NCBI GenBank assembly: GCA_020853395.1
Contig: JADYYY010000011.1
Coordinates: 1-64,000 of the forward strand
From: Acidobacteriota bacterium
Lineage (GTDB): Bacteria; Acidobacteriota; Vicinamibacteria; Vicinamibacterales; SCN-69-37
Direction: 5' to 3'
Length of the DNA: 64,000 bases
In this document: positions 45,539 through 55,686 of the stretch, piece after piece
How the letters are laid out: every line of letters starts with the position of its first letter
How positions within the stretch are numbered: position 1 is the first letter of the stretch
Notes under the pieces: model-generated
Seen by the model: only the letters and a program-made list of their open reading frames with translations
Told to the model about the DNA's origin: nothing
Databases searched by the model: none
Program-made: the position numbers and the translations under genes

Positions 45539-46951
45539 CTACGGGAAGACGCCCAGATCCATGTAGGACCGCGCGATCTTGTCGATCGCGGTCCTGAACG
45601 CCGCGGCCCGCAGGTCGCCGAGCCGCGGGTCCTGCTTCCACGCATCGCGGATGGCGTGATACGCCACGATCATCGTCTCCTCCAGGCCGGAGTTGACGAT
45701 GTCGGCTTCGTCGGCGCCATGGATCAAGAGGCGCCGGTCGTCGTCCGACAGCGTCTTGCCGGTCAACTGCTCGACGGCGCGCACGAACCGGGCTTCGTCG
45801 TTTTCCTCGAGCCGCTTGTGCAGCCGTCCGAACCGGACGTGCGAGAGGTTCTTCAGCCACTCGAAGTACGACACCGTCACCCCGCCGGCGTTCGCGTACA
45901 CATCGGGCACGACGAGCAGGCCGCGCTCACGGAAGATCGCTTCCGCTTCGGGCGTCGTCGGGCCGTTGGCGCCTTCGAGGACGATGCGCGCCTTGATGCG
46001 GGGCGCGTTGTCTTTCGTGAGCACGTTCTCGAGCGCGGCCGGCAGCAGCACGTCGCAGTCGAGCTCGAGCGCGGCGGCCGACGGCGTGACGTTCGTGGCG
46101 CCGGGGTAGCCGAGCACGGACGTCGTCTCGCGGCGGTGCGCGGCCACGGCATCGGGATCGAGCCCGGCGGCGTTGACGATCGCGCCCTCGTACTCGGCGA
46201 TGGCGACGATGACGGCGCCGGCCTCGCGGCAGAACCGCGCCGCGTGCAGGCCGACGTTGCCGAGCCCCTGGACGATGACGCGCTTGCCCTCGATGCCGGG
46301 CGTGAGGCCGAGCGCGCGCATGTCTTCGGCGACCGAGCACGCTTCGCGGAGCGCGAAGAAGAGCCCGCGGCCGGTCGCCTCGCGGCGTCCGCGCACGCCG
46401 CCTTCCGCGATCGGCTTGCCCGTCACGCACGCGAGGCCGTCGAGCGCGCCGGGGTTGAGCGCCTGATAGGTGTCGACGATCCAGGCCATCTCGCGCTCGC
46501 CCGTGCCGTAGTCGGGCGCGGGCACGTCCGTCCCCGGCCCGATGAAGTTCTTCTTGATCAGCTCGTGCGTGTAGCGCCGCGTGATGCGCTCCAGTTCCTC
46601 GGCCGTGAAGCGTTTGGGATCGATCTGCACGGCGCCCTTGGCGCCGCCGTACGGGAGATCGACGATCGCGCACTTGTAGGTCATCAACGCCGCGAGCGCC
46701 TTCACTTCTTCCTCGTCGACGAACGGGGCGTACCGGATGCCGCCCTTCGTCGGCGTCTTGTGATGGCTGTGCTCGACGCGCCAGGCGTTGATCGTCTCGA
46801 GCCCGCCGTCGGCGCGGCGGAACGGGAAGCTGATGCGGTAGACGCTCTTGCAGGCCTTGATGTTGTCGAGCAGGCCCGGCGGGTACGCGGTCGTGGCGGC
46901 GGCGCGATCGAAGTACTGGTTGACGAAGTCGAACATGCTGCCAGTCGGCAT
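45539..46951 (-). CDS. gdhA: Glutamate dehydrogenase (Glu/Leu/Phe/Val dehydrogenase family)
   Basis: The ATG at 46951 is preceded by GGAGG and gives 470 residues. The substrate domain has [12 protein letters not shown] and the catalytic Lys region [17 protein letters not shown]; the Rossmann domain has [15 protein letters not shown] 30-residue insert near residues 165-195 is not unusual in the larger bacterial members. It interconverts glutamate and 2-oxoglutarate with NAD(P). It lies 29 bp after the fused synthetase gene on the same strand, probably without functional tie. Confidence 0.93.
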   Translation of the reverse strand: MPTGSMFDFVNQYFDRAAATTAYPPGLLDNIKACKSVYRISFPFRRADGGLETINAWRVEHSHHKTPTKGGIRYAPFVDEEEVKALAALMTYKCAIVDLPYGGAKGAVQIDPKRFTAEELERITRRYTHELIKKNFIGPGTDVPAPDYGTGEREMAWIVDTYQALNPGALDGLACVTGKPIAEGGVRGRREATGRGLFFALREACSVAEDMRALGLTPGIEGKRVIVQGLGNVGLHAARFCREAGAVIVAIAEYEGAIVNAAGLDPDAVAAHRRETTSVLGYPGATNVTPSAAALELDCDVLLPAALENVLTKDNAPRIKARIVLEGANGPTTPEAEAIFRERGLLVVPDVYANAGGVTVSYFEWLKNLSHVRFGRLHKRLEENDEARFVRAVEQLTGKTLSDDDRRLLIHGADEADIVNSGLEETMIVAYHAIRDAWKQDPRLGDLRAAAFRTAIDKIARSYMDLGVFP

Positions 46952-46980
46952 GCGAGTCCTCCGGTTCGAGCGTCCGCCGG

Positions 46981-49659
46981 TCATTCTCTCCCAGAAGGCG
47001 CAGGCGGCCGGCGCACGTCCGGCCGCAGGGCCGCCACACGCTGCTGGAGCTCTTCGGTGCCGGCGGCGTGCTCACCGGGCCGAACGGCCATCGGCTCGCC
47101 GAAGCGCACCGAGATCCGCGGGCGCCGGAGCAGCGCGCGCCACTGGAACCGGCGGCCGCGCGGCCACAGATCGAAGAAGCCGTCGACCGCCACCGGCACG
47201 ATCGGCACGTCGAGGTGCGCCGCGAGAATCGCCGCGCCCTTCCTGAACGGCTTCAGCGCGCCGTCGATGCTGCGTTCGCCTTCGGGAAACAGCATCAGCA
47301 CCTTGCCGAGCGCGAGCCCGGCCGCGGCGGCGCGCATCGCGTTCACGAGCTGCGCATCCGGATCGACCGGCACGATGTTGATGGCGCGCGCGCCCCAGGC
47401 GGCGAGCGGCGTCTCGAAGTACTCGGTGGCGCCGACGAAGAAGATCTGCCGGAACGATCGGAACGGCACGATCGCGGCGATGAAGAAGCCATCCAGGTAC
47501 GACTGGTGGTTGGGACAGAGGATGTAGGCGCCGCGCCGCGGCAGATTCGACTGGCCGCGCACGTCGAGGCGCACCACGAGCCGCGCGACCGCCAGCGCCA
47601 CGCGCAGCAGCCCGGCGATCGCGAGCGCGCGGATCGCTTTCGGCCGCCGCAGCTCCGCGACGACGGCCGGGTCCGGCGCCTCGCGCAGCACGGCGTCCCA
47701 CGGACGCGCGGCGCCCGTGGCATCGGAGGCAGCCGCTGGCGGGGCGGACTCGCCGCCGGCGAGCACCGCCTCGACGAGCTGCCGGACCGTGAAGATCTGC
47801 GCCCGGATCTCCGGCGAGACCCGGCGGCCCACGCGCGTCTCCAGGCTCGTCAGCAGCTCGACACGTTCCATCGAATCGAGCCCGAGGTCGAGCTCGAGGT
47901 TCGCTTCCGGCAGCACGTCGTGCCGGCCGAGCGTCGACGCCACCGCGCCGGCGAGCGTCCGGCGCGTCTCGTCGGTCAGCCAGGCGTGTTCCTCGCCCGT
48001 CGCGGCCCGCTCCGTCGAAGCCGCGGCGGCGTGCTCACGCAGTTGCCGCTCGATCTCGTTCCGGCGGAGCTTGCCGGTGCTGGTGCGCGGCAGCGGTTGC
48101 AGCACCACGTCGTAGCTCAGGATGCGCTTGTGCGCCGGCAGCGCCGCCGAGAGTCCCTCGAGCTCGAACCGGATCAGCTCGCGGACGTTCACGACGCCCC
48201 GCTCGTGCATCGCCGGCTCGTCCGGGACCACCACCGCGTGAAGCCGCTCGGAGGCCGGCTCGCCGGGACGCGATCGTCCGAGCACGCACAGCTCCCTGAC
48301 GAACTTCGACTGCCGATAGTGCGCCTCGATCTCCTCGGGATAGATGTTCTTGCCGGAGCTCAGGACGATGACGTCCTTCTTGCGTCCCGTGATGGAGACG
48401 CGGCCGGCCTCGTCGATGGTGCCGAGATCGCCGGTGAGGAGCCAGCCGTCCTGCAGCACCTCGGCGGTGGCGTCGGGCCGCTGCCAGTACTCGCGCATCA
48501 CGATCGGTCCTCGAATCATCACCTCGCCGTCGCCGGCGTCCCCGTGCGCGCCGATGCGCACCTCGACGCCAGGCAGCGGCGGTCCGACCGACGTCGTGAA
48601 GCGGTCGCCCACGCGCACGATGGTGGCGGCGCCCGACGTTTCCGTGAGGCCGTACCCGTTGTAGACGGTCACGCCCAGCCCGTAGAGGCCGCGCGCGACC
48701 GCCGGATCGAACCGTGACCCTCCGGTGATCAGCAGGCGCATCGACGGGCCCAGCGCCTCGTGCACGCGCGCGAACAGGACGGGCCCGAGATTCCATCCAA
48801 GCCGATCGCGAGCCGTCGTGTTCAGCCGGATCAGCAGCCGCAGCAGCCGCCGCGCGACGACGCCGTGTGCGTCGAACGTCGAGAGGACGCGCTGGTAGAT
48901 GAGGTAGTAGAACTGCGGCACGCACGCGAGGATCGTGATCCCGCGCGCCTGGAGCGCCTCGAGGAGCGTGGCGGAGCCGACCTGTTCGAGGAACACGACG
49001 CGCGCGCCGATCGTGAGCGGCAGGAGCAGGTTCGCCATCTGCGCCAGCGCGTGGAACAGCGGCAGCACGCCGAGCACGACGTCGCGCTCGTCGGCCGGCA
49101 CGACGGCGAGCACGCCGGCGCGCTCGCCGTCGAGGTTTCCGTGCGTGAGCACGACGCCCTTCGGATCGGCCGTCGTCCCGGACGTGTAGAGGATGGCGGC
49201 GGCTTCGTCGGCGCTGACCTCGACGGGATCGCCCGCCGGCGGCGCGGCGGCGATCTCGTCGTCGCGTACGAGATCCACGAGGCCTGCGGATTCCGGCGCG
49301 TCGCTGGCCTGGACGCCCGACGCGACGAGCCGCGGCGCGCCGGCGCCCATGGACGCGACCGCCGCGCGCGCGGTGTCGAGCCGGCGCGCCGACGTGAAGA
49401 GGACCCGTGCGCCGCAGTCGGCGAGGATCGTGCGGACCTGCTCCGCGCTGTAGGCCGTGTCGAGCGGCACGACGACCGCCGCCCGCCGCAGCACGCCCAG
49501 GTAGATCTCGATCCAGCGGGCGTCGTTGTCGGCGAAGATGGCGACGCGATCGCCCGGCGCGATACCGGCGTGCTGCAGCCAGCCGGCGATGCGCGCCGAT
49601 GCGCCGACGAGCGCGCCGTACGTCGTCGTGTCGGTGCGCGCGGCGCCCGCCCACTCCAC
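46981..49659 (-). CDS. Fused adenylate-forming synthetase, acyl carrier and 1-acylglycerophosphate acyltransferase
   Basis: The 892 residues from the GTG at 49659 hold three modules. Residues 1-540 are an AMP-binding fatty-acyl synthetase ([18 protein letters not shown], then [15 protein letters not shown]). Residues 565-640 are an acyl carrier with phosphopantetheine Ser596 in [12 protein letters not shown]. Residues 690-890 are a PlsC-type acyltransferase with the NHQSYLD (HX4D) and FPEGERS motifs. One chain could thus activate a fatty acid, load it on its own carrier and transfer it to a lysolipid. The frame continues 20 codons upstream to an ATT at 49719 with a TATAAT box nearby, and the extra residues (TNFYARFAETAARFPSRVA) look like the normal start of this family. 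Confidence 0.88.
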   Translation of the reverse strand: MEWAGAARTDTTTYGALVGASARIAGWLQHAGIAPGDRVAIFADNDARWIEIYLGVLRRAAVVVPLDTAYSAEQVRTILADCGARVLFTSARRLDTARAAVASMGAGAPRLVASGVQASDAPESAGLVDLVRDDEIAAAPPAGDPVEVSADEAAAILYTSGTTADPKGVVLTHGNLDGERAGVLAVVPADERDVVLGVLPLFHALAQMANLLLPLTIGARVVFLEQVGSATLLEALQARGITILACVPQFYYLIYQRVLSTFDAHGVVARRLLRLLIRLNTTARDRLGWNLGPVLFARVHEALGPSMRLLITGGSRFDPAVARGLYGLGVTVYNGYGLTETSGAATIVRVGDRFTTSVGPPLPGVEVRIGAHGDAGDGEVMIRGPIVMREYWQRPDATAEVLQDGWLLTGDLGTIDEAGRVSITGRKKDVIVLSSGKNIYPEEIEAHYRQSKFVRELCVLGRSRPGEPASERLHAVVVPDEPAMHERGVVNVRELIRFELEGLSAALPAHKRILSYDVVLQPLPRTSTGKLRRNEIERQLREHAAAASTERAATGEEHAWLTDETRRTLAGAVASTLGRHDVLPEANLELDLGLDSMERVELLTSLETRVGRRVSPEIRAQIFTVRQLVEAVLAGGESAPPAAASDATGAARPWDAVLREAPDPAVVAELRRPKAIRALAIAGLLRVALAVARLVVRLDVRGQSNLPRRGAYILCPNHQSYLDGFFIAAIVPFRSFRQIFFVGATEYFETPLAAWGARAINIVPVDPDAQLVNAMRAAAAGLALGKVLMLFPEGERSIDGALKPFRKGAAILAAHLDVPIVPVAVDGFFDLWPRGRRFQWRALLRRPRISVRFGEPMAVRPGEHAAGTEELQQRVAALRPDVRRPPAPSGRE

Positions 49660-49733
49660 GGCGACGCGCGACGGGAACCGCGCCGCGGTCTCGGCGAAGC
49701 GCGCATAGAAGTTGGTAATGCCGGCGCGGCCGG

Positions 49734-49739
49734 ATTATA
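49734..49739 (-). promoter_or_regulatory. Perfect TATAAT -10 box of the fused synthetase gene
   Basis: TATAAT on the minus strand (49739-49734) lies 14 bases before an in-frame ATT codon at 49719-49717. Initiation about seven bases downstream would leave a leader of roughly eight bases. No clear -35 is visible. AT-rich hexamers are rare in this GC-rich window, which strengthens the call. Confidence 0.5.
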
Positions 49740-49792
49740 GGGCTCGGCCGGCGCGCTAGAATAGGCGGGTCCTGCGCGCGCGCGCACCTTCG

Positions 49793-50374
49793 ATGTCCGT
49801 GACGGATCCGATCGCCCAGTACCAGCATTGGTTCGCCGAAGCCGCCGCCTCGTCCACGCTGGATGCGAAGGCGGCGACGCTCTCGACGGTCGGCCGCGAC
49901 GGGCGGCCGTCGAGCCGCGTGGTGCTGATCCAGTACGTCGACGTGCGCGGCTTCGTCTTCTTCACCAACCTCGACAGCCGGAAAGCCGCCGACATGCACC
50001 AGGCGCCGGCCGTCGCGCTCTGTGTGCACTGGCCGCTGACCGAGCGGCAGGTGCGCATCGAGGGCGCCGCGATGCCGGTGCCGGCCGAGGAATCGGATCG
50101 GTACTTCGCAACGCGGCCGCGCGACAGCCAGCTCGGCGCGTGGGCGTCGCTGCAGAGCCAGCCGCTCGCCGCCCGGCACGAGCTCGACGCGCGCGTGGCG
50201 GAGGTGGCGGCACGGTTCGACGGCCTGCCCGTGCCGCGTCCGCCGAACTGGTCGGGATTCGTCGTCGTGCCCGAGCGGATGGAATTCTGGTCCGCGCGCC
50301 CGGCGCGGCTCCATCATCGCGAGCTGTTCGAGCGCGAGGGCGACGGCTGGCGGCGCCAGTTCCTGTATCCATGA
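49793..50374 (+). CDS. pdxH: Pyridoxamine/pyridoxine 5'-phosphate oxidase
   Basis: The 193-residue flavoprotein has the PdxH signatures: [23 protein letters not shown] and [13 protein letters not shown] for FMN binding, and the C-terminal PdxH dimerisation motif [16 protein letters not shown], ending RRQFLYP. It oxidises PNP or PMP to pyridoxal phosphate, the last step of vitamin B6 synthesis and salvage. It is slightly shorter than the E. coli enzyme (218). Its TGA overlaps the ATG of the LOG protein by four bases (ATGA), so both are co-translated. Confidence 0.95.
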   Translation: MSVTDPIAQYQHWFAEAAASSTLDAKAATLSTVGRDGRPSSRVVLIQYVDVRGFVFFTNLDSRKAADMHQAPAVALCVHWPLTERQVRIEGAAMPVPAEESDRYFATRPRDSQLGAWASLQSQPLAARHELDARVAEVAARFDGLPVPRPPNWSGFVVVPERMEFWSARPARLHHRELFEREGDGWRRQFLYP

Positions 50375-51273
50375 GCCCGCTCGATCCCCAGCGGCCGGCG
50401 GTCGTGCCGGCTGAGGAGCCGGTCGATCACACCGACCGGCCGGCGCCCGAGGCCCTGCCGAATCCCGCCGGCAAGGCCGGCAAGGAGCTGGGCGGGCCCG
50501 GAAGCACGCCGACGGCCGCGGCCGTGCCGCCGAGCAACGCGGATCGGGTCCTGCTGGCCGGTCCGAACCCGCGCTTCACCGAGGCACTGCTCGTGCTCCG
50601 GTCCGTCCGCGACTTCATCCGCGGCTTCCGCGTGCTGCACTTCGTCGGGCCGTGCGTCGTGATCTTCGGATCGGCCCGGTTCGGCGAGGCGCATCCCTAC
50701 TACGCCATCGGCCGCGAGATGGGACGCCGCGTGAGCCTGCTGGGCTTCACCGTGCTGACGGGCGGCGGCCCCGGCCTGATGGAAGCCGCCAACCGCGGCG
50801 CGCGCGACGTCGGCGGCCGATCGATCGGCTGCAACATCGAGCTGCCGATGGAGCAGGTGCCGAACGCGTACCTCGATCGCTGGATCAGTTGTCACTACTT
50901 CTTCGTCAGGAAGGTCCTGCTCTTCAAGTACTCGTACGCGTTCATCGCGCTGCCCGGCGGCCTCGGCACGCTCGACGAGCTGTGCGAGGCGCTGACGCTC
51001 ATCCAGACCGGCAAGATCCGCGAGTACCCCGTGGTGCTGATCGGCGCCGCGTACTGGCAGCCGTTTCTCGCCCTGCTGCGCGAGATGAGCGAGGAGGGGG
51101 CGATCAGCTCCGACGATCTGAACCTGCTGAAGATCACCGACGACCTCGACGATGCGATCGCGCACATCGAGCAGCACGCGGTGGCGGCGTTCGGCCTGAG
51201 ACGACGGCCGCTGGAACGGCCGCGGTGGTGGCTGGGCGAGTTCGGGATCGCGCGCGCGGCGCGCGGCAAGTAG
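50371..51273 (+). CDS. LOG-family protein (TIGR00730 type, putative nucleotide phosphoribohydrolase)
   Basis: From the ATG at 50371 the product is 300 residues. The first 75 residues form a Pro/Ala-rich extension of low complexity, which is unusual for the family. The core follows: [27 protein letters not shown] and [12 protein letters not shown], the two hallmark motifs of LONELY GUY/YgdH-like enzymes that cleave the N-glycosidic bond of AMP or cytokinin nucleotides. Overlap with pdxH implies a link to nucleotide or cofactor housekeeping. It is convergent with the small minus-strand gene that begins right at its end. Confidence 0.9.
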   Translation: MSPLDPQRPAVVPAEEPVDHTDRPAPEALPNPAGKAGKELGGPGSTPTAAAVPPSNADRVLLAGPNPRFTEALLVLRSVRDFIRGFRVLHFVGPCVVIFGSARFGEAHPYYAIGREMGRRVSLLGFTVLTGGGPGLMEAANRGARDVGGRSIGCNIELPMEQVPNAYLDRWISCHYFFVRKVLLFKYSYAFIALPGGLGTLDELCEALTLIQTGKIREYPVVLIGAAYWQPFLALLREMSEEGAISSDDLNLLKITDDLDDAIAHIEQHAVAAFGLRRRPLERPRWWLGEFGIARAARGK

Positions 51274-51456
51274 TCAGGACGCCTTGTCGCGCGTCAGGCG
51301 TTCCAGCCGTTCCTGCTCGATCTCCTTCCAGACCGGGCAGTCGCCGCATTCAGCCGACGGGCCGTGCAGGCGCATCGTCGGGTACGGGTACTCGCAAATC
51401 CAGACCGGCGTCCACGGCCGGCCCGGCCGGCCCGAGTAACCGCCGATCTGCGACAT
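51274..51456 (-). CDS. Small hypothetical protein with CGDC motif
   Basis: A 60-residue frame from ATG 51456 ends exactly at the base beyond the LOG gene stop. It is rich in Gly/Pro/Tyr/Trp (MSQIGGYSGRPGRPWTPVWI), and has Cys in WICEY, then ECGDCPVW before a charged helix. The composition, aromatic-rich with three Cys, is not that of a random frame in this GC-rich DNA, but there is no obvious ribosome site and no recognised family. Confidence 0.4.
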   Translation of the reverse strand: MSQIGGYSGRPGRPWTPVWICEYPYPTMRLHGPSAECGDCPVWKEIEQERLERLTRDKAS

Positions 51457-51662
51457 GCGACAACGGAGACGTGGGGAGCGAGCCGGAGCTGGGGGCACGG
51501 CAACGCAAGTGGCAAGGGGCGTGCCCGAGCTGGTGACGCCTGTTTTCGGCGGCAGCGTTCGTGTGCTGGTGCTGGGCCCCAGCATTCCTGGCATCCGCCG
51601 GCGGGTTTCGTAATCGCGGTGCGCGGGATGCGGGATGGCAACGGCCGCGGGCTGGCGGCGCG

Positions 51663-52487
51663 TCACGCCGGCCCGCTGGAGACCCGAAGCACGGGGGAGA
51701 CGAGCGGCCAGTCGGCTGGCGGCGGCTCGTAGAACACGCGCTCGAGGAAGAGGCCCGACGCGGGCGCGGTCAACCGCGCGACGATGTCGGATTCGGTGGT
51801 GAGGAGCCGCGGGACGTCGTCGGCGGCGAGCCCTCCGCGGCCGACCTCGGCCAGCAGCCCCGTGAGCCGGCGCACCATGCGCCAGAGAAAGTGCGAGCCG
51901 ACCACGCGGATCAGCAGGAGCGCGCCGTCGGTGCCGATCGTGATCTGCTCGAGCAGCACCCGCGTCGACTTCTCTTCCGGATCGTCGTCGGTGAAGTGCC
52001 GGAAGTCCACGAGGCCGAGGAAGCTCGACGCGGCGGTGCGCATCGCCGCGACATCGAGATCGTCCTTCACCCACCAGACATAGGGTTTGGCGAACGCCGA
52101 GCGGCGGCGCGCGATCTGGTACACGTAGCTGCGCGCCACCGCGCTGTGGCGCGCGTGGAATCGCGCCGGCACGCGTTCGGCGGCGAGCACGTGGACGTCG
52201 TGCGGCAGCCGCTCGTTGACGCGCGATGCGAGCGTCGTGGCCGGCAGATCGACGGGCAGATCGACGTGCGCGACCTGGCCCGATGCGTGGACTCCAGCGT
52301 CGGTACGGCCCGCGCCGTACGTTTCCACGCGCCGGCCGCGGACGACGTCGGCGAGCGCCGCGTGCAGTTCGCCCTGGACGGTGCGGGCGTTGCGCTGGAT
52401 TTGCCAGCCGCTGTAGCGAGTGCCGGCGTACTCGAGCGTGAGCTTGTAACGGGCCACGGCGCGTCGAAGGGTAGAATCGACAGACAT
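51663..52487 (-). CDS. truA: tRNA pseudouridine synthase A
   Basis: The 274-residue product matches Tru[21 protein letters not shown] opens the fold, catalytic Asp63 is in [23 protein letters not shown] follows, and [19 protein letters not shown] is the conserved late helix. It makes pseudouridine at positions 38-40 of tRNA anticodon arms. A later in-frame start near residue 11 is possible. It is divergent from the ferredoxin/radical SAM pair, separated by only 16 bases. Confidence 0.94.
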   Translation of the reverse strand: MSVDSTLRRAVARYKLTLEYAGTRYSGWQIQRNARTVQGELHAALADVVRGRRVETYGAGRTDAGVHASGQVAHVDLPVDLPATTLASRVNERLPHDVHVLAAERVPARFHARHSAVARSYVYQIARRRSAFAKPYVWWVKDDLDVAAMRTAASSFLGLVDFRHFTDDDPEEKSTRVLLEQITIGTDGALLLIRVVGSHFLWRMVRRLTGLLAEVGRGGLAADDVPRLLTTESDIVARLTAPASGLFLERVFYEPPPADWPLVSPVLRVSSGPA

Positions 52488-52503
52488 TGTCCCTCATGTC
52501 TCC

Positions 52504-52896
52504 ATGCCCAAAGAACGCACGACTCCAGAAGCCGCGGCCGCCAGTTTCGGCGTCGGCCGCCTGACCCGTCATCTCTTCGTCTGCGCCGGACCCGACTGCT
52601 GCGATCCGGCGGCGGGCGAGGCGACGTGGGAGTACGTCAAGCGCCGCATGAAGGAGCTCGACATCGCGGGCTCCCGCGGCCCGGCGTACCGCACGAAGGT
52701 GCACTGCCTGCGCATCTGCACGCAGGGGCCAATCGCCGTCGTGTACCCCGAAGGCGCGTGGTATCGTGACGTTACCCCCCAGCACGCCGAGCAGATCATC
52801 CAGGAACACGTCATCGGTGGCCGGATCGTGCGGTCGCTGTGCTTCGCGGTGAACCCGCTCGGATCGCCGGCGGAGCCGGGGAGGAGCGAAGCATGA
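52504..52896 (+). CDS. Thioredoxin-like [2Fe-2S] ferredoxin
   Basis: A 130-residue protein of the (2Fe-2S) thioredoxin-fold ferredoxin type. Cluster ligands are probably Cys27 and Cys32 (FVCAGPDCC) with Cys68 and Cys72 ([10 protein letters not shown]), followed by the [21 protein letters not shown] segment typical of this group. The ATGA overlap with the downstream radical SAM gene (52893-52896) suggests it supplies electrons to that enzyme. Its C-terminal 30 residues are an extension without obvious motif. Confidence 0.87.
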   Translation: MPKERTTPEAAAASFGVGRLTRHLFVCAGPDCCDPAAGEATWEYVKRRMKELDIAGSRGPAYRTKVHCLRICTQGPIAVVYPEGAWYRDVTPQHAEQIIQEHVIGGRIVRSLCFAVNPLGSPAEPGRSEA

Positions 52897-53918
52897 ATGC
52901 GCGACACGTGATCACGGCCTGGGGCCTGATCGTGCGCGGGTACCGGCCGAACCTGTCGATCGAGATCACGCGAGAGTGTCCGCTGCGGTGTCCCGGCTGC
53001 TATGCCTACGGCGACCAGCACCTCGGCGGCGACGTCCTCCTGCGGCAGTTGTCGGACTTCAAGGGACAGGAGCTCGTCGATCGCACGCTGCGGCTCGTGC
53101 GCGAGCATCGTCCGCTCCATCTCTCCATCGTCGGCGGCGAGCCGCTCGTGCGGTTCCGCGAGCTCGACGTGCTGCTGCCGCAGATCGCCGCGCTCGGCAT
53201 CCACACGCAGATCGTGACGAGCGCGGTGCGGCCGATCCCGGAGGCCTGGGCGTCGATCCCTCGGCTGCAGATCTGCGTGTCGGTCGACGGGCTGCAGCCG
53301 GAGCACGACGCGCGGCGCGCGCCGGCGACCTACGATCGCATCCTCAAGCACATTCGCGGACAGCAGGTGACGGTCCACTGCACGGTCACCCGGCAGCAGA
53401 GCCGGCCCGGGTATCTCGCGGAGTTCACGAAGTTCTGGGCTGCGCTGCCGGACGTGCGGCGGATCTGGTTCAGCCTCTACACGCCGCAGCGCGGCGAGCA
53501 GTCGGCTGAGCGGCTCACCGCCGAGGATCGCCGGCGCGTCGTGGCCGACATCGCCGCGCTGGCGGGCGCCGAGCCGAAGCTCAGCGACATGGGGGCCAAG
53601 GTGCTGCGCGGGCTGCTCAACCCGCCGGCGGCACCGGGCGAGTGCATCTTCGCGAAGACGACGACCTGCGTGTCGGCTGACATGCAGAAGATGATCACGC
53701 CGTGCCAGTTCGGTGGCGATCCCGAGTGCAGCGAGTGCGGGTGTCTGGCCTCGGCGGGGTTCGTGGCCGTGGGCGAGCATCGGCTGGCCGGCCTGTTGCC
53801 CGTGAAGACCGTGTTCGACGCCTCGGTCGCGGTGGGCGCGGCGGTGCGGAAGGCGCGGCGAGGGCCGCGCGACCGCGAGACCGCGCTTCCGGCCGTGGGC
53901 GACGTGGTGCGGAGCTGA
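52893..53918 (+). CDS. Radical SAM protein with C-terminal Cys-rich (SPASM-like) region
   Basis: The 341-residue product begins at an ATG within the ferredoxin stop. Cys29, Cys33 and Cys36 (CPLRCPGC) bind the radical SAM [4Fe-4S] cluster. GGEPLVR follows for SAM binding, and the remaining barrel strands are visible ([15 protein letters not shown]). Near the C-terminus further Cys residues (TTTCVSAD, then [16 protein letters not shown]) may hold a second cluster. The HpnH/SPASM-like shape is suggestive, but the substrate is unknown. The ferredoxin next door is the likely electron donor. Confidence 0.88.
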   Translation: MNARHVITAWGLIVRGYRPNLSIEITRECPLRCPGCYAYGDQHLGGDVLLRQLSDFKGQELVDRTLRLVREHRPLHLSIVGGEPLVRFRELDVLLPQIAALGIHTQIVTSAVRPIPEAWASIPRLQICVSVDGLQPEHDARRAPATYDRILKHIRGQQVTVHCTVTRQQSRPGYLAEFTKFWAALPDVRRIWFSLYTPQRGEQSAERLTAEDRRRVVADIAALAGAEPKLSDMGAKVLRGLLNPPAAPGECIFAKTTTCVSADMQKMITPCQFGGDPECSECGCLASAGFVAVGEHRLAGLLPVKTVFDASVAVGAAVRKARRGPRDRETALPAVGDVVRS

Positions 53919-53989
53919 GGGACGGCGCTCTGCTTCTCGGAACTCGGCGCTGACGTGATTCAATCCCGTGTGATAGATTCGTTGGCTGT

Positions 53990-54066
53990 GCGCCCGTAGC
54001 TCAGCTGGATAGAGCGCCGGGCTTCGAACCCGTAGGTCGGGGGTTCAAATCCCTCCGGGCGCGCCA
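53990..54066 (+). tRNA. tRNA-Arg(UCG)
   Basis: A 77-base cloverleaf. Acceptor GCGCCCG pairs with CGGGCGC, the D arm is GCTC/GAGC, the anticodon loop CTTCGAA gives anticodon TCG, and the T arm is GGGGG-TTCAAAT-CCCTC. CCA is encoded. The first pair of the anticodon stem is C-T mismatched. Confidence 0.95.
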
Positions 54067-54162
54067 GTTTTCGCTCTCCGGTGCGACTGGCGCGGCGGCC
54101 GTCGACGGCCGGCCGGAGGCGCCATGCGTCGTGAAGATCGCGGTGGCGACGACCCCACCCGT

Positions 54163-54239
<77 letters not shown>

Positions 54240-54319
54240 TCCGCCGCTGTGCATGTGGTTCGGCGCGATGTCGCGTCATGCGTGCGACGCGCGGCGGTCG
54301 GTCAGCCAGATCCCTTCGT

Positions 54320-54395
54320 GGGCCCGTAGCTCAATTGGCAGAGCAGCAGACTCTTAATCTGTTGGTTGAAGGTTCGATTCCTTCCGGGCTCACCA
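54320..54395 (+). tRNA. tRNA-Lys(CUU)
   Basis: A 76-base cloverleaf. Acceptor GGGCCCG pairs with CGGGCTC (one G-T), anticodon stem GCAGA/TCTGT encloses CTCTTAA (anticodon CTT), and the T arm is GAAGG-TTCGATT-CCTTC with encoded CCA. Its 3' 46 bases (54350-54395) are repeated exactly at 57400-57445, so it is the integration site of the islet that follows. The gene itself remains intact. Confidence 0.96.
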
Positions 54396-54493
54396 ACTCA
54401 CTTCGTTCGCTGGTTTCGCTCCGGAAGGCCTCAGGCACGCGGCTCCACCCTTCGGGCTCGCCAACGTGCACGATTCCTTCCGGGCTCACCAAC
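54350..54493 (+). repeat. Left direct repeat (attL-like)
   Basis: 144 bases, identical to 57400-57542 apart from one substitution with a one-base indel after the CCA (54396-54398 area) and one mismatch (A in GGCTCCACCC). It contains the tRNA-Lys 3' end and a second 21-base copy of it (CGATTCCTTCCGGGCTCACC plus A) at 54471-54491. Confidence 0.9.
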
Positions 54494-55544
54494 TCACTTC
54501 ATCCACGGCCTCGCCAGGCTCCAAGTAGCTGAAAAGTGGTGCGGTTACGGCGGGTTCGATTGAATCGAATCCCGTCGTACGCGATGCCTTCAGGGAAGAA
54601 CAGCAGTTGCAGCCGCTCCTGTAGTCGAGCGACGCCTGGACCCAGAGGTCGGAGGCGCGCGGCAGAATGCGTTCTGCGAACGCCAGGATGCCCTGTACGT
54701 CAAGTTCGTCCACGGCCTCGGCGTGGTGGTCGATCTGGGCGAGCGTCAGCTCCTCGCGCAGCTTGTCGCGCTGGCGGCCGTAGCTGGTGACGTCGATCGA
54801 CTCCGCGTAGAGGAACGCCTCGTCCAGGCGATCGAGCTTCTGCTGGATGGCCTTCACCCGACGCTCCTGCTCCCCCGTCCGTTCGTGCGCCTCGGCTCGT
54901 TGCTGTTCCCACACGTAGAGGATGCGGTCCTTGACCATCCGCATGTAGCCGGCCGTCGGCTGCAGGAGCGCCAGTTCGTCGGCGAACGCGCCTTCGAGCA
55001 CGGCCTTGCTGACGTTCACGGCGCGACACTGCTTCTGGCAGTGGTAGTACGCGTAGTGGCCGTTGCGCCCTCTCGACCAACTGCCGGTGAGCGGCCGACC
55101 GCACGCCTCGCACCGCACGAAACCGCGCAGCGGGAAGTCCGGATGGTTCCGTTGACGCGGACCGGCGACGACGATCCGACCGTCGAGGACGGCCTGGGCG
55201 CGGTAGAACGTGGCCTCGTCCACGAGCGGATCGAAGTTGCCCTTGGTCGACACGCCGTAGTCCGGGCTCTCGACTTTGCCGGCGTAGATCGGGTTCCGCA
55301 TCATCTGGCCGAAGCTCTGTGGTGACAGCTTCAGTCCCTTCCGGCTGCGCAGGCCGGCTTCGGTCGCACGGGCAATCACTTCCTGCTTGGTGTAATGGCC
55401 CGTCGCGAGATCCTCGAAGGCCTGCCGCACGAGTGCGCCCCGCTCAGGGTCGTGCACGAGGCTCGTGTTCGACCACTTCGGCGCGTTCAAGTAGCCGAGC
55501 GGTGCCGGGAATGTCCAGCGTCCGAGTTCAAGCGCGGCCTTCAT
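54486..55544 (-). CDS. Serine recombinase lacking its catalytic domain
   Basis: The 352-residue frame begins exactly at the 'Recombinase' domain of large serine recombinases (MKAALELGRWTFPAPLGYLN). It continues through it, the zinc ribbon (FVRCEACGRPLTG ... CQKQC) and a coiled-coil region (about 220-290, QQRAEAHERTGEQERR). The N-terminal resolvase domain with the nucleophilic Ser (about 140 residues) is missing. The ATG overlaps the stop of a 36-codon frame resembling a tyrosine-integrase arm domain. Its 3' end reaches into the left repeat. Without catalytic residues it cannot cut DNA; it could be a relic or a DNA-binding accessory protein. Confidence 0.8.
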   Translation of the reverse strand: MKAALELGRWTFPAPLGYLNAPKWSNTSLVHDPERGALVRQAFEDLATGHYTKQEVIARATEAGLRSRKGLKLSPQSFGQMMRNPIYAGKVESPDYGVSTKGNFDPLVDEATFYRAQAVLDGRIVVAGPRQRNHPDFPLRGFVRCEACGRPLTGSWSRGRNGHYAYYHCQKQCRAVNVSKAVLEGAFADELALLQPTAGYMRMVKDRILYVWEQQRAEAHERTGEQERRVKAIQQKLDRLDEAFLYAESIDVTSYGRQRDKLREELTLAQIDHHAEAVDELDVQGILAFAERILPRASDLWVQASLDYRSGCNCCSSLKASRTTGFDSIEPAVTAPLFSYLEPGEAVDEVSW

Positions 55545-55651
55545 GCCTGGCTAGCCTCGTCCTTCGTGCGCAGTTTCTTCTTGCTGGTCTGCCGCTCGCC
55601 CTGGAACCAGAAGTCGAAGTGCCAGCCGCCGTTCTTGAAGTAGACACTCAT
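55541..55651 (-). CDS. 36-residue arm-domain-like fragment of an integrase
   Basis: The frame reads MSVYFKNGGWHFDFWFQGER, then QTSKKKLRTKDEA, ending TGA at 55543-55541 within the ATG of the recombinase fragment (ATGA overlap). The pattern resembles the N-terminal arm-type DNA-binding three-stranded sheet of tyrosine recombinases, which begins SVYKRxxxWWxDFxxxGxR. A tyrosine integrase would fit a tRNA-3'-end site. No catalytic part follows. Too short for certainty. Confidence 0.45.
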   Translation of the reverse strand: MSVYFKNGGWHFDFWFQGERQTSKKKLRTKDEASQA

Positions 55652-55686
55652 TACGCGCAGGTCGCCGGGTGCGCCGGCTCACCGAG

